A DNA stretch of 64,000 nt, taken from NCBI GenBank assembly GCA_964440525.1, contig CAYTTC010000006.1:10786-74785 (forward strand), in the 5' to 3' direction. Below the pieces are notes generated by a model that was not told the origin of the DNA, searched no databases, and worked only from the letters and a program-made list of their open reading frames with translations. This DNA comes from DASWJZ01 sp964440525. GTDB taxonomy: Bacteria > Pseudomonadota > Alphaproteobacteria > Rhizobiales > Afifellaceae. Positions 35,409-44,550 of this stretch are shown piece after piece. Position numbers and translations under genes: made by a program. Numbering within the stretch: position 1 is the first letter of the stretch; every line of letters begins with the position of its first letter.

Positions 35409-36563
35409 TTGATTTTGTTTCCGTATTCAGCAGGTACTCGCGGCGGGAGCGTGCACTCGTCGTTCTTGCTTGCTGAAGAGCTACTGAGGCGGGGTCGGCA
35501 TCTGTCGCTTGCTTTCCACGGCGAAGGCTTCGCCCGTGAACTGGCTCGCAACCGTGGCCTTCCTTATATCGATCTTGCTGCGCTCGGAGCTCATGCGGAA
35601 ACGCTCCGTAAAGATCGCTTTCGGCTCGGAAATTTGACAGCTTTTTCCGCTTGTAGACGGATTATCGCACAGCACAATGTCACCGTTGTTCACGTCAATG
35701 ATAAACGCATGCTTCGCACCTGGTGCATGCCGACCTGGACCTCCGGTAGGGTCTTGCTCACGCATTGGCGTGGCGCATATTTGCCGAGAGGCTGGTCGGT
35801 CGATTTTGGGCTCAGACTCTCAGCGCGGATCATTTGCGTCTCGGCGTATAGCCGCGATCTGCTGCCCGCCTGGGCGCGAAGGAAAAGCGAGGTCGTGTAC
35901 AACCCCTTCGGGCCGCTCCCCGATGGTGCGATGCTTATGGACGCTCGCCGGCGCATCCGCGAGAACGCCGGGATTCCCCCGGATGCCGCGGTGATTGGCT
36001 TCTTCGGCGCGCTTCTCAACCGCAAGCGTCCACACATGCTCCTTGAGATCTTGCAGCGTTTGACGCAGACCGCCGATGGCCGTCCTATTGTCGGAGTTGT
36101 GTGCGGCCAGTTTTTGGAGCCGCGAGATGAAATATACGCGCGTATGCTCCGCATGGGGAACTGGGAAGGCCGGGTCGTCCTGGCTGGCTTCGTCAATAAC
36201 GTCGATGAGTGGATGGCGGCCTGTGATGTAATGATCGCACCGTCCATCGAGGAGCCGCTCGCACGGGTCGGCGTGGAAGCCCAACTTGCTGGGCTACCTG
36301 CGATCGTGTCATCCGATGGAGGCCTGCGGGAGGTGGTCGAGAACGGCATCTCAGGTATCGTTATCGATCCCAATGATTTCGACGCCTGGGTGGCAAACGT
36401 TCGACGCGTGCTTGACGACGCTGCCTTTGCTTCAAACCTCCGGGAAGGCGGACGACGTGCAGCAGCCAACCTCACGGTCGAAAGGCACGTCGATGCGATC
36501 GAAGCAATTTATGACCGGTTGAGCCAGAATCCAACACGCTTGAAATCTCGGAGATCGTTCTGA
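35409..36563 (+). CDS. GT4 family glycosyltransferase, paralogue of the gene at 21.2 kb
   Basis: 384 residues from TTG 35409, with GGAAGA eight bases upstream. Acceptor domain: FPYSAGTRGGSVHSSFLLAE and VVHVNDKRMLRTWCMPTW. Donor domain: VIGFFGALLNRKRPHMLLEI, VVLAGFVNNVDEWMAACDVM and PSIEEPLARVGVEAQLAGLPA. The match to 21203-22405 runs along the whole length. A paralogue pair could add two similar sugars or reflect duplication and divergence in the locus. Confidence 0.88.
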   Translation: MILFPYSAGTRGGSVHSSFLLAEELLRRGRHLSLAFHGEGFARELARNRGLPYIDLAALGAHAETLRKDRFRLGNLTAFSACRRIIAQHNVTVVHVNDKRMLRTWCMPTWTSGRVLLTHWRGAYLPRGWSVDFGLRLSARIICVSAYSRDLLPAWARRKSEVVYNPFGPLPDGAMLMDARRRIRENAGIPPDAAVIGFFGALLNRKRPHMLLEILQRLTQTADGRPIVGVVCGQFLEPRDEIYARMLRMGNWEGRVVLAGFVNNVDEWMAACDVMIAPSIEEPLARVGVEAQLAGLPAIVSSDGGLREVVENGISGIVIDPNDFDAWVANVRRVLDDAAFASNLREGGRRAAANLTVERHVDAIEAIYDRLSQNPTRLKSRRSF

Positions 36564-36578
36564 CAATTCTGCGAGGAG

Positions 36579-37397
36579 TCATGGCCCCTTCTTCAGAATG
36601 CCGCTGAACTTAGTGTCGTCGGAAGTCCTCGCGACGATAACGGGAGACGCACCGATATCGAGCGCAAAATCAAAGAAGGCCGAATTGTTATGTACGTCAT
36701 CGGAAATGAGGAGCCCGGCCGGCCTAAGCGCGTTCCAAATCATGGGATAGGCCCATTGTCGACCCCGGTAGGACTTGTCTGAATCGTAGTGTGCGAGGTC
36801 GATCGGCCGGATCAAGTCAATCGCTTTGGGAAGAAAATCCCGATCCGCGCCACGATAGAGAAACCAGTATTGATGGAGTTCATGCGGCACCGCGATTCCT
36901 ACAAGATCATCAAGATTGGCCCCCGGATATGGCATGTCTACGCTTACGAGCTTCGCTCCGGCTCTCGGGGCGATCGCTGAGAGAATCGCAAGGCTGGACC
37001 AGCCAAAGGCGACGCCAGTCTCGAGCACGCGGACGGCGCGACATGCCCGGCAAATAGCATAGAGAAGGTCGAGATCCGCGCTACCGCCCATGGTGCTCTG
37101 GACAGGGGCCACTCGCGTCTGCGCCTCAATCAAGCGCCCAGGCCAATCTGCGGCGAGGGAATGCGGTCCGGGATCCGCCAAGTTGAGCGTCATAACCGCG
37201 GTCTCGAGGTCGACGGCGGCGCGCGCGCATTTCCGCTGTGCCTCCTCTGCCGTGCCTTGGTCCAACGACTCTCCCGTTAACCGCCTATAGGCCAGTCGGT
37301 ATAAATGCGGCCAATAGCGCGGCTGAAGTAGGCGCCGCCCGTAATTCCACAACTTGTCCGAGCTGCGCCGGGAGATCGGAGGGGGAGGGATTGTCAC
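36579..37397 (-). CDS. Class I SAM-dependent methyltransferase
   Basis: 272 residues. After a basic N-terminal region comes RVLETGVAFGWSSLAILSAI (motif I), AKLVSVDMPYPGANLDD, PIDLAHYDSDKSYRGRQWAY (acidic motif with Tyr-Asp-Ser) and RPAGLLISDDVHNNSAFFDF. This is the Methyltransf_24-type arrangement of O-methyltransferases. It is convergent with the GT4 gene on the plus strand, 15 bases away, and lies upstream-adjacent to the toroid protein gene on the same strand. Confidence 0.85.
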   Translation of the reverse strand: MTIPPPPISRRSSDKLWNYGRRLLQPRYWPHLYRLAYRRLTGESLDQGTAEEAQRKCARAAVDLETAVMTLNLADPGPHSLAADWPGRLIEAQTRVAPVQSTMGGSADLDLLYAICRACRAVRVLETGVAFGWSSLAILSAIAPRAGAKLVSVDMPYPGANLDDLVGIAVPHELHQYWFLYRGADRDFLPKAIDLIRPIDLAHYDSDKSYRGRQWAYPMIWNALRPAGLLISDDVHNNSAFFDFALDIGASPVIVARTSDDTKFSGILKKGP

Positions 37398-37439
37398 AGG
37401 GCACCATACAAATCGTCTAGCGTTTTAATAAGTCGTACC

Positions 37440-38531
37440 CTACAGCCACCAGGTTGTTTCAAAGATGTCTTTCCAACGAAGCTCATCGGGCGGCAGCAGG
37501 ACACGATCCGCCTCCGCAACTGCGGCGAAAGCCCCCGGGACACTATGCGAATTCGAGCTCCAGTTGTCATGGCGACGCGAGGAAAACCATGTGAGGATCG
37601 CATCGCGATTGGTCGCAAGCGCACGTCGTGCGGTCGCGTGACAGCCATTGTCGGAATCAAGATGGACGAGCGCCCTTGCGATAAGGAAATTCGCGTCAAG
37701 GTCGATGCAGTATGGCTTGTCCTCGTAAAGGCCGCTCGGCTGCATGAGTTTGGCGGTTGTCGGAATCAGAGCCGCCGGATACGGCATCGGCTCAGCGATT
37801 TTCTCCGAAATCCAGTAGAGATGGACTGCCCCCCCCATGCTCGCAAGCTGTGGCCGGTGTCGGAATTGATACAACGTATCGAAGGCAATGCGGAGTGCGC
37901 CCGGAGCGAGCGCCCAATAGCCGGTTGTCGGATCAATTCGCGCGGCGAAATACGCCCACCAGCCGCTGAGCCAGCCTTTCGGATTGGCGATCCCCAGGAA
38001 CCGACCGCTTGGCAAACCGAGTTCGTGAGAGGCGCCAACGATGGCGGCCAAGCCGGCCGCCCGGTGGGAGCCGCGCCAAAAGTGGAGCCGATGTAGTAGC
38101 GATAGCGTGAACGGCGCATTCGATTTGCTCGGAGCCTGAGCTATTTCTGATTGTAGACCGCGAAGCGGCCTCATCCTTTTTGTGACGAGACCGCCGTCTC
38201 CTTTCGTTAGTATCTGCAGGCCCCCGAGTGCGTAGGCAGTTGCGTGCTCGACTCCGTGCGCCTGATTGTCATTTGAACGGAACCAGCCATCCTCATCCTG
38301 ATACCTGAGAAGATGCTCAATCCACGCCTGGCGGGTCGAGGAGGTGGTGAGTTCATCAAGCATTCCCAGAATGTGCGCGGAGTAGAGCATATCGAGCGAG
38401 CCGAACAGATCGGGCTCCGGTCGGCGCGGCAGCGCCGAAAAGTACCCCGACTTCGACGCGGCCCGTGCGTCTGGACCTACTGCTCGTTCGTGCATGAATG
38501 CGAAAAACTTAGATTCGATGTCAGCCCGCAT
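37440..38531 (-). CDS. Alpha/alpha-toroid (terpenoid-cyclase/prenyltransferase-fold) protein
   Basis: 363 residues from ATG 38531, which has CAGGAG upstream; the longer frame to 38657 looks uncoded. Helical repeats with aromatic-glycine turns, such as LLRYQDEDGWFRSNDNQAHG, ATAYALGGLQIL, GWWAYFAARIDPTTGYWAL and MGGAVHLYWISEKI, point to an (alpha/alpha)6 barrel of the squalene-cyclase/prenyltransferase-like or GH-type. Similar uncharacterised proteins occur in exopolysaccharide loci, where they may cut or epimerise the glycan. No catalytic residues can be assigned with confidence. Confidence 0.7.
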   Translation of the reverse strand: MRADIESKFFAFMHERAVGPDARAASKSGYFSALPRRPEPDLFGSLDMLYSAHILGMLDELTTSSTRQAWIEHLLRYQDEDGWFRSNDNQAHGVEHATAYALGGLQILTKGDGGLVTKRMRPLRGLQSEIAQAPSKSNAPFTLSLLHRLHFWRGSHRAAGLAAIVGASHELGLPSGRFLGIANPKGWLSGWWAYFAARIDPTTGYWALAPGALRIAFDTLYQFRHRPQLASMGGAVHLYWISEKIAEPMPYPAALIPTTAKLMQPSGLYEDKPYCIDLDANFLIARALVHLDSDNGCHATARRALATNRDAILTWFSSRRHDNWSSNSHSVPGAFAAVAEADRVLLPPDELRWKDIFETTWWL

Positions 38532-38991
38532 CCCTAAGAACTCCTGCCGCTGGGACGATTGCTGTCCCAGCCCTGCGTTTGATACTAGGCTACCATAACA
38601 TCGAGCCAATCCTGAGATGCAATGGCCTGAGACGCAATGGTTGGTGCGAAGCGGCAAGTTGCAATGGATGGCCGGGGCACGGAGGGAGATCCTTTATTCA
38701 TTTGACTGGAACAACGGCGGGAACGGCGGACCAGAGTTTCACCGATTGCGGGCGGTGGCGCCTTTGACCGCCCGCGAACGAGACTGCGCGTCAACCCAAT
38801 CGTTCGAGAGCCGGCATCGTAGTGAAATCGGTTCCACTGGCATGTCGATCATTTGCAGTTGCCACCGATGGCGTGCCAGCAGACGGCGCGAACGCCGCGC
38901 CAACAGAGTTGTTGACGATGATCGCTATGGTCGCCAATCTGCGCTTGAATGACACTGAGGCGCATTAACGTACTGCGCCGCGAGGAAGGGC
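38532..38991. other. Divergent intergenic region
   Basis: 460 bases between divergent genes. A plus-strand frame ends at about 38969 with MIAMVANLRLNDTEAH and could be the tail of a lost gene, but I cannot name it. Promoters for the toroid protein and the epimerase should lie here. Confidence 0.4.
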
Positions 38992-40029
38992 TTGCCATTG
39001 CCATCCGCAAAACAAACCAGAAACCCGATTCTTGTAACGGGAACGGCTGGTTTCATCGGCTTTCATCTCGCGCGGCGTCTCCTGGATGACGGTCATCAGG
39101 TCATAGGCATCGATGCTATGACCCCCTACTACGACGTGCGTCTAAAACGTGATCGCAATGCCATCCTCGAGAAATTGGACGGCTTCGAGTTTCATGAGTT
39201 CGATCTGCAGGACTACGAGCAGCTAGTGACCTTGATGAATTCGGTTAAGCCCGCCGTCGTTGTTCATTTGGCAGCCCAAGCGGGTGTTCGCTACAGCATC
39301 GAGAGCCCACGTACTTATATCAATTCAAACATTGTAGGTACTTTCAATGTGTTGGAAGCTTGCCGCGTTCGGCCGCCAAAACATGCCATGATTGCATCGA
39401 CAAGCTCAGTTTATGGAAACGGCAGAGACATCCCCTTCAGGGAAACGGCCGAGACTTCCAAACCGACTTCGCTCTATGCTGCTACGAAAAAATCAACGGA
39501 AGTGATCGCCTACTCGTACGCCAATCTCTTCGGACTTCCGATCACAGTGTTTCGATTCTTTTCAGTCTACGGGCCTTGGGGTCGACCGGATATGGCGTTG
39601 TTTAAGTTCACGGCTGCCATCCTGGAAGGTCGCGAGATCGAGATTTTCGGACATGGACAGATGACGCGGGACTTTACATATATCGATGACCTCGTGGACG
39701 GCATTCTCGGGCTCATGAGACAACCTCTGGAAGTGGAAGATCGAGCAAGAGACGGAGGCAACGGTAACGATTTGGCTGTGCCATTCCGTGTTGTAAACAT
39801 CGGCGCCGCACAGCCGATCGGACTTGAGGATTTCGTATCCGCGATAGAAGTTGCTCTCGGCTGTAAAGCTCGTCGAGAATACCTTCCGATGCAGCTCGGT
39901 GATGTTCGCCGTACATACGCCGATACCGAGCTCCTTCATTCGCTAGTCGGTCCAACGCGGTCAACCCCGATCGAGATTGGCGTCCAAGCGTTTGTGCAGT
40001 GGTACAAAACTTATCACAAGCGAGACTGA
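38992..40029 (+). CDS. UDP-glucuronate 4-epimerase-like NAD-dependent epimerase
   Basis: 345 residues from TTG 38992 (TTG 38998 fits the AGGAAGG site better). The Rossmann motif is ILVTGTAGFIGFHLARRL, then VVVHLAAQAGVRYSIESP, the serine region IASTSSVYGNG, catalytic SLYAATKKS (Tyr162, Lys166) and FRFFSVYGPWGRPDMALFKF, which is characteristic of UDP-glucuronate 4-epimerases (CapI/LpsL group). The gene would make UDP-galacturonate. With the UDP-sugar dehydrogenase at 41970 it supplies acidic sugars to the polymer. Confidence 0.9.
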   Translation: MPLPSAKQTRNPILVTGTAGFIGFHLARRLLDDGHQVIGIDAMTPYYDVRLKRDRNAILEKLDGFEFHEFDLQDYEQLVTLMNSVKPAVVVHLAAQAGVRYSIESPRTYINSNIVGTFNVLEACRVRPPKHAMIASTSSVYGNGRDIPFRETAETSKPTSLYAATKKSTEVIAYSYANLFGLPITVFRFFSVYGPWGRPDMALFKFTAAILEGREIEIFGHGQMTRDFTYIDDLVDGILGLMRQPLEVEDRARDGGNGNDLAVPFRVVNIGAAQPIGLEDFVSAIEVALGCKARREYLPMQLGDVRRTYADTELLHSLVGPTRSTPIEIGVQAFVQWYKTYHKRD

Positions 40030-40097
40030 TCGCCCGTTCAGGTGTCAAAGCCAGCCGCGCGAACGGCCAACAACCTGGATTTGAGCTATGAGGAACG

Positions 40098-41831
40098 ATG
40101 ACGCAATTCCCCCAGTGCCAAATTGGGAAGTCGTGCGAGCCGGACGGCGATGAGGTTCGCGCGACCCAGGCTCGTTTCAGAATTGCGCTGCTGGTTGCAG
40201 ATCCGGGATTTTCCGACGCCGCGCTGAGACTCATCGATCGAATCGTCGCAGACCAGCGCTTCGAAATGGCTGGCTTCCTCATTGCAGACCGAGATCTGCT
40301 TCCGTGGCCTGATGACGCGCTCCGCCGGAGCAAGAGCTGCGCCTCCGTCCTGCTGCGTTTGGTAAGGGCAATCGAGCAGCGTCTGTCGGGCAAACGGGAC
40401 ACGACCGTGCCGCTCGAAACACCGGCGCATCTGAGGCACGTCAGGACGCAACGCTTTGCGCCGTCCTTCGTGCGAGCCGGCGATCGAGTCGTCAAAGACA
40501 TCTCTGAACACGTTGAGCCCTTGCACCTCGATGTCATCTTGTGCCTCGAGCGTTTGCCGGAAGAGTTTAACGTTGGCCATGCGCGATTCGGTCTATGGTC
40601 GCTAACATATTCGGACAATCGCGACATCCGTGGGCAGCCGCCGGGTTTTTGGGAAGTTTATTTGGGCCACGGGGTTACGGGCGTAACGTTGGAGGCACGA
40701 ACTCCGGAGCGGAACGTCACAGGCAGGATCGCAAACGCGCTTTTCCCGACGAAGATGACCTATAGTCGGAACCTGACCCTGATCCGCGATAACGCAGTAG
40801 AACTCGTTTGGCGCGAACTCAGAAAGCTGCAATATCGGGGCAACCTTGATTTAAGACAGTCTACCAGCAGAGAATTCTCCGACACTCCGTTACCCAATAC
40901 CGTACAGGTCCTCGGATACATTTCAATGACGACTCGCCGAATAGTCGGCAAGTTCGCGCAAGCTTTGGCGCGAAAGGCGGGGATAGAGACTGATCGTTGG
41001 AGTCTTTTCGTCGGCAAGGGCTCGTATGATTGCTCATCGTGGTCAGAAGCAGTGGAATCTCTCCCCCCTAAAGGCGAGAATTGGGCGGACCCATTCCTTT
41101 TCCGTCGTGCAAACGACGTCGATCCGTGCGTGTTTTTCGAAGCATTCGGCACAGGCAATCGCAGAGGAAGAATATCGGTTGGCCGCATTCGCGGCCAACG
41201 CGTTGAACGCCTGGGGGACGCGATCATCACACCCTACCATATGTCCTACCCACATGTGTTTTCTTACGAGGGTGGCATCTGGATGGTTCCAGAGACCGCG
41301 GAGATGCGCCGCATAGAACTATGGAGGTGCGTGGATTATCCCCTGCGATGGCAGTTAGAGAAAACCGTCTTGGAAGGACACAACTTCGTTGATCCCTCAA
41401 TATGCGAGTACCAGGGACACTGGTGGCTCTTTCTCAATGCGTCGAGCCATAATTCAGTTGATCATAATTCCGAGCTGCACATCTTCCGTTTGGGCTCACC
41501 GATGTTGAACGATATTGTTCCTCACCGCCTCAATCCCGTCGTGATTGACGCCACGCGGGCCCGAAACGGTGGTCGAATTCACCAAAGAAATGGCGCCTTG
41601 ATGCGTTCCGGCCAGGATAACTCCTTTCGTTACGGGTATGGTCTTGGTGTTTACGCGATCAAAAAGCTTACCCTGGACGACTATGAAGAGGAGCTCGTAT
41701 TTCGCGTTCAACCGAATTTCAGACCTGGCCTGGTGGCGTGTCACCATCTGGATATGAATGAAGGAATATTTGTATTCGATGGACAACGAAGCTGGCCCCG
41801 CATTCACTCAAGTCGCTACGCTAAGCAATGA
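40098..41831 (+). CDS. Formyltransferase-like N-domain fused to GINT1-type beta-propeller
   Basis: 577 residues. The first 230 residues (FRIALLVADPGFSDAALRL, VILCLERLP, FGLWSLTYSDNRDIRGQPPG) look like a formyltransferase-type fold. The rest, from WSLFVGKGSYD through WADPFLFRR, ISVGRIRGQRVERLGDAI, MSYPHVFSYEGGIWMVPETA, NFVDPSICEYQGHWWLFLN and RYGYGLGVYAIKKLTLDDY, is a five-bladed propeller like the N-terminal domain of plant glucosamine inositolphosphorylceramide transferases and related bacterial proteins. Function in bacteria is not established; it lies between the two nucleotide-sugar genes and may transfer or modify an amino sugar. Confidence 0.78.
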   Translation: MTQFPQCQIGKSCEPDGDEVRATQARFRIALLVADPGFSDAALRLIDRIVADQRFEMAGFLIADRDLLPWPDDALRRSKSCASVLLRLVRAIEQRLSGKRDTTVPLETPAHLRHVRTQRFAPSFVRAGDRVVKDISEHVEPLHLDVILCLERLPEEFNVGHARFGLWSLTYSDNRDIRGQPPGFWEVYLGHGVTGVTLEARTPERNVTGRIANALFPTKMTYSRNLTLIRDNAVELVWRELRKLQYRGNLDLRQSTSREFSDTPLPNTVQVLGYISMTTRRIVGKFAQALARKAGIETDRWSLFVGKGSYDCSSWSEAVESLPPKGENWADPFLFRRANDVDPCVFFEAFGTGNRRGRISVGRIRGQRVERLGDAIITPYHMSYPHVFSYEGGIWMVPETAEMRRIELWRCVDYPLRWQLEKTVLEGHNFVDPSICEYQGHWWLFLNASSHNSVDHNSELHIFRLGSPMLNDIVPHRLNPVVIDATRARNGGRIHQRNGALMRSGQDNSFRYGYGLGVYAIKKLTLDDYEEELVFRVQPNFRPGLVACHHLDMNEGIFVFDGQRSWPRIHSSRYAKQ

Positions 41832-41969
41832 ACGTCCGAAAGGTGATGCCGAAACTGCAGAGGACACTGGTCACGCCTTCTCTGGCGCGGACTTCCAATC
41901 GTAACTACGGTTCAGACCAGCCGCTTCGCTATCGAGTTGCCCTTTGGCTGAGCGTAGAGGATCAATCCG

Positions 41970-43250
41970 TTGAATAGTGTTGATGATCGAAGGATCGCCG
42001 TCATTGGGCTTGGCTATGTTGGCCTGCCGGTTGCCCTCGCGATGGGGCGTCGTTTTAGAGGTGTCATTGGTTTTGATACTAACGACAAGCGCGTCACGGA
42101 GCTGCGCCAGGGCTTCGATTGGTCCGGCGAGGCAAGTGAGGCGGAGTTGCGCGAGGCTCAGGCGACCTTCACGGCCGACGAGGAGGCGCTGAAGCAGGCG
42201 GACCTCTTTATCGTCTGCGTGCCTACACCTATCGATGATGCCAATAAGCCGGATCTGCAGCCCCTGATTTCGGCTTCGCGTGCAATTGGCCGCGTCGTGC
42301 GGCTAGGCGGAATCGTGTGCTTCGAATCCACGGTGTTTCCGGGCGCGACGGAGGATGTGTGTGGGCCCGTCATTGCTGAGGAGTCGGGGTTGCGTCAGGG
42401 CGTCGACTTCAAGCTCGGATATTCACCCGAGCGCATCAACCCCGGCGACAAGGAGCACACTTTTGAGAAGATTGTGAAGGTCGTAGCGGGCGAGGACGAT
42501 GCGACGGCTGACCTCCTGTGCGCGATCTACGGTGCGGTCGTCAATGCCGGCATCCACCGCGCGGAGTCGATCAAGGTGGCGGAGGCGGCGAAGGTAATTG
42601 AAAACACGCAACGTGATCTCAACATTGCTCTCATGAATGAACTTGCGCTGATTTTCGATAGGATGGGGATCCGAACGAAATCTGTGCTGGAGGCCGCCGG
42701 CACTAAGTGGAACTTCCTGAAGTTCGCGCCGGGCCTCGTGGGTGGCCACTGCATCGGCGTCGATCCCTATTATCTCACGTCGAAGGCGGAGGAACTTGGG
42801 TACTTTCCTGAGATTATCCTCGCCGGACGCCGCATCAACGACGGAATGGGCGCGTTTGTCGCGCGCAAAATGATCGAATTCCTGAGTTGCGCTGGCCTTG
42901 CCCCTGCGAACGCCCGAGTCGGGATTCTCGGGATTACGTTCAAGGAGAATGTCGCCGACGTCCGTAATAGCCGCGTGCCGGATATCTATGCAGAGCTAAA
43001 GCGGTTCGGCGTATCCCCGCTGATATCCGATCCACTCGCCAATTCAGGGTTTGTCGAGCAAGAGTATGGCATCCGCCTGAACGAGGAACATGAACTTACA
43101 AATCTCGACGGCCTCATCCTTGCGGTACCACATCGATCGCTGCTGGCTGACGTAGCTGGCCTATGTGGGCGCCTTAAGCCCCACGGCTCACTGATTGATG
43201 TGAAGGGCGCAATCGAGCCGAACGCTAGCTCGGATATTTGGAGTCTCTGA
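41970..43250 (+). CDS. UDP-sugar 6-dehydrogenase (TviB/WbpO-like)
   Basis: 426 residues from TTG 41970 with AGAGGA nine bases upstream. NAD motif IAVIGLGYVGLPVALAMG, then FIVCVPTPIDD, CFESTVFPGATEDV, GYSPERINPGDK and the catalytic GLVGGHCIGVDPYYLT with Cys261. The closing domain reads GILGITFKENVADVRNSRV. This is the nucleotide-sugar dehydrogenase family; the PGDK and GGHCIGVDPYYLT blocks favour the UDP-N-acetylhexosamine 6-dehydrogenases (TviB, WbpO) over UDP-glucose enzymes. Product: a UDP-hexosaminuronate for polymer synthesis. Confidence 0.93.
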   Translation: MNSVDDRRIAVIGLGYVGLPVALAMGRRFRGVIGFDTNDKRVTELRQGFDWSGEASEAELREAQATFTADEEALKQADLFIVCVPTPIDDANKPDLQPLISASRAIGRVVRLGGIVCFESTVFPGATEDVCGPVIAEESGLRQGVDFKLGYSPERINPGDKEHTFEKIVKVVAGEDDATADLLCAIYGAVVNAGIHRAESIKVAEAAKVIENTQRDLNIALMNELALIFDRMGIRTKSVLEAAGTKWNFLKFAPGLVGGHCIGVDPYYLTSKAEELGYFPEIILAGRRINDGMGAFVARKMIEFLSCAGLAPANARVGILGITFKENVADVRNSRVPDIYAELKRFGVSPLISDPLANSGFVEQEYGIRLNEEHELTNLDGLILAVPHRSLLADVAGLCGRLKPHGSLIDVKGAIEPNASSDIWSL

Positions 43251-43371
43251 AGTCTTGTAACCGCCGTCAATTTTACTAATGAAGAAGGCCCTCGTGGCGC
43301 AGATGGCGGTTTGTGAATCCGTGCGATCCAGTTGCCCGACTCCATTCGCTTTGGAACGCTCCGCAACAGGT

Positions 43372-44550
43372 TCAAGGCGCCGCTAGGCGGGGATCGGTGG
43401 GGGTATCGCGGATTTGACCGCTCCTTGTCCTCACCTCGCCGATAATTCGAGCGTCAACCTCATCGCGGTCCCAAGGTCGAGCGCCGGCTTCCGCCAGCAC
43501 GTAAGCTGGAACGTCCTTGGTCGGAAGAATGTCCACTACGTTCAACCAGAGTGGCGGTTCGGATACAAATGGATTGGGGGTGGGTCCAGCGACCCGCTCA
43601 CTAGTGTCGAAGGCCCAGACGTCTTCTGAAAGATTGTCCGAGTAGAAGATCTCCGACCCCTCATTGAGGCCAGCGCTGAGCGCATGCAGACGCTTAGTGG
43701 TCGGGCTACTTGGCCCGCCCATGACGTAGTTACTGACGATGGACGCTCGGGTCGGCCCGCTTAGCTCATGTGGATAGAAGTGAACTCCAAACGAGCCCGG
43801 ATCATAAATGAGATTGTTGACCACCAGCGCCTCCGCGCCGCCGTGGACCACTGGATTGCGACCGTTATTGTGGGCAAATAGATTGGCCTGAATCAGCACG
43901 TTCCGCGTTTCTTGACTGACCATCAGCCCCATCGAATGAGCACCCTTCGGATGGATGGAATTCCTCAGTGCCTCCGCCAGAATTGAGCGACGGACAACAA
44001 TGTCGTGCGAGTTTTTGCCGGTTATCGACACGAGTTCGTCGATCGACCAGCTGACCGAGCAATTCTCGACCAGAACGTTGTACCCGGGATCGCTGCCATC
44101 CTCCGCTCCAGCAATGATGATACCGTCGCGGTTCTCCGGAGGGTACCCAGTCGGCAGAGCGCCGACGCGCACGCGAATGTGGCGCAAGATTACGTCATGA
44201 CTGCGAATACGGACCCTGTCTCCCATCAGCGTGATGCCCGGTGAAGGTGCCGTTTCCCCTGCGACAGTCAGGAACGGATTGGATATCCCCAAAGTACTTT
44301 GGAGCCAGATCTCTCCGGCAACTTTGAACACGATTTTACGCCGGCCTGCTGATCCTATCGCCGCGCGCAACGACCCCACGCCACTGTCTGCCAGCGTTGT
44401 AACTTCTATTATACGACCAGGTTCACCGCCCGATGTGGGCCACACGCCGGCGCTAGCAGATACGCCACCTGACGTGACAGCCGCGAGAAGTAATCCGACC
44501 GCGAAACTTCGCGACAGCAGAGACCAGACCGGGAAGGCACATATCTTCAT
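43372..44550 (-). CDS. Secreted pectate-lyase-like parallel beta-helix protein
   Basis: 392 residues with a Sec signal peptide (SFAVGLLLAAVTSGGVSA, cut near residue 33). The mature part begins with VTTLADSGVGSLRAAI and continues with IVFKVAGEIWL, PFLTVAGETAPSPGITLMG, HDVILRHIRVRVG, NVLVENCSVSWSIDELVSI and RNVLIQANLFAHN, the pattern of pectate-lyase-like (PL1/PL3-type) right-handed beta-helices. It could cut the locus's own uronic acid-rich polymer during export or a plant pectin. Catalytic arginines and calcium ligands cannot be assigned by eye. Confidence 0.85.
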   Translation of the reverse strand: MKICAFPVWSLLSRSFAVGLLLAAVTSGGVSASAGVWPTSGGEPGRIIEVTTLADSGVGSLRAAIGSAGRRKIVFKVAGEIWLQSTLGISNPFLTVAGETAPSPGITLMGDRVRIRSHDVILRHIRVRVGALPTGYPPENRDGIIIAGAEDGSDPGYNVLVENCSVSWSIDELVSITGKNSHDIVVRRSILAEALRNSIHPKGAHSMGLMVSQETRNVLIQANLFAHNNGRNPVVHGGAEALVVNNLIYDPGSFGVHFYPHELSGPTRASIVSNYVMGGPSSPTTKRLHALSAGLNEGSEIFYSDNLSEDVWAFDTSERVAGPTPNPFVSEPPLWLNVVDILPTKDVPAYVLAEAGARPWDRDEVDARIIGEVRTRSGQIRDTPTDPRLAAP

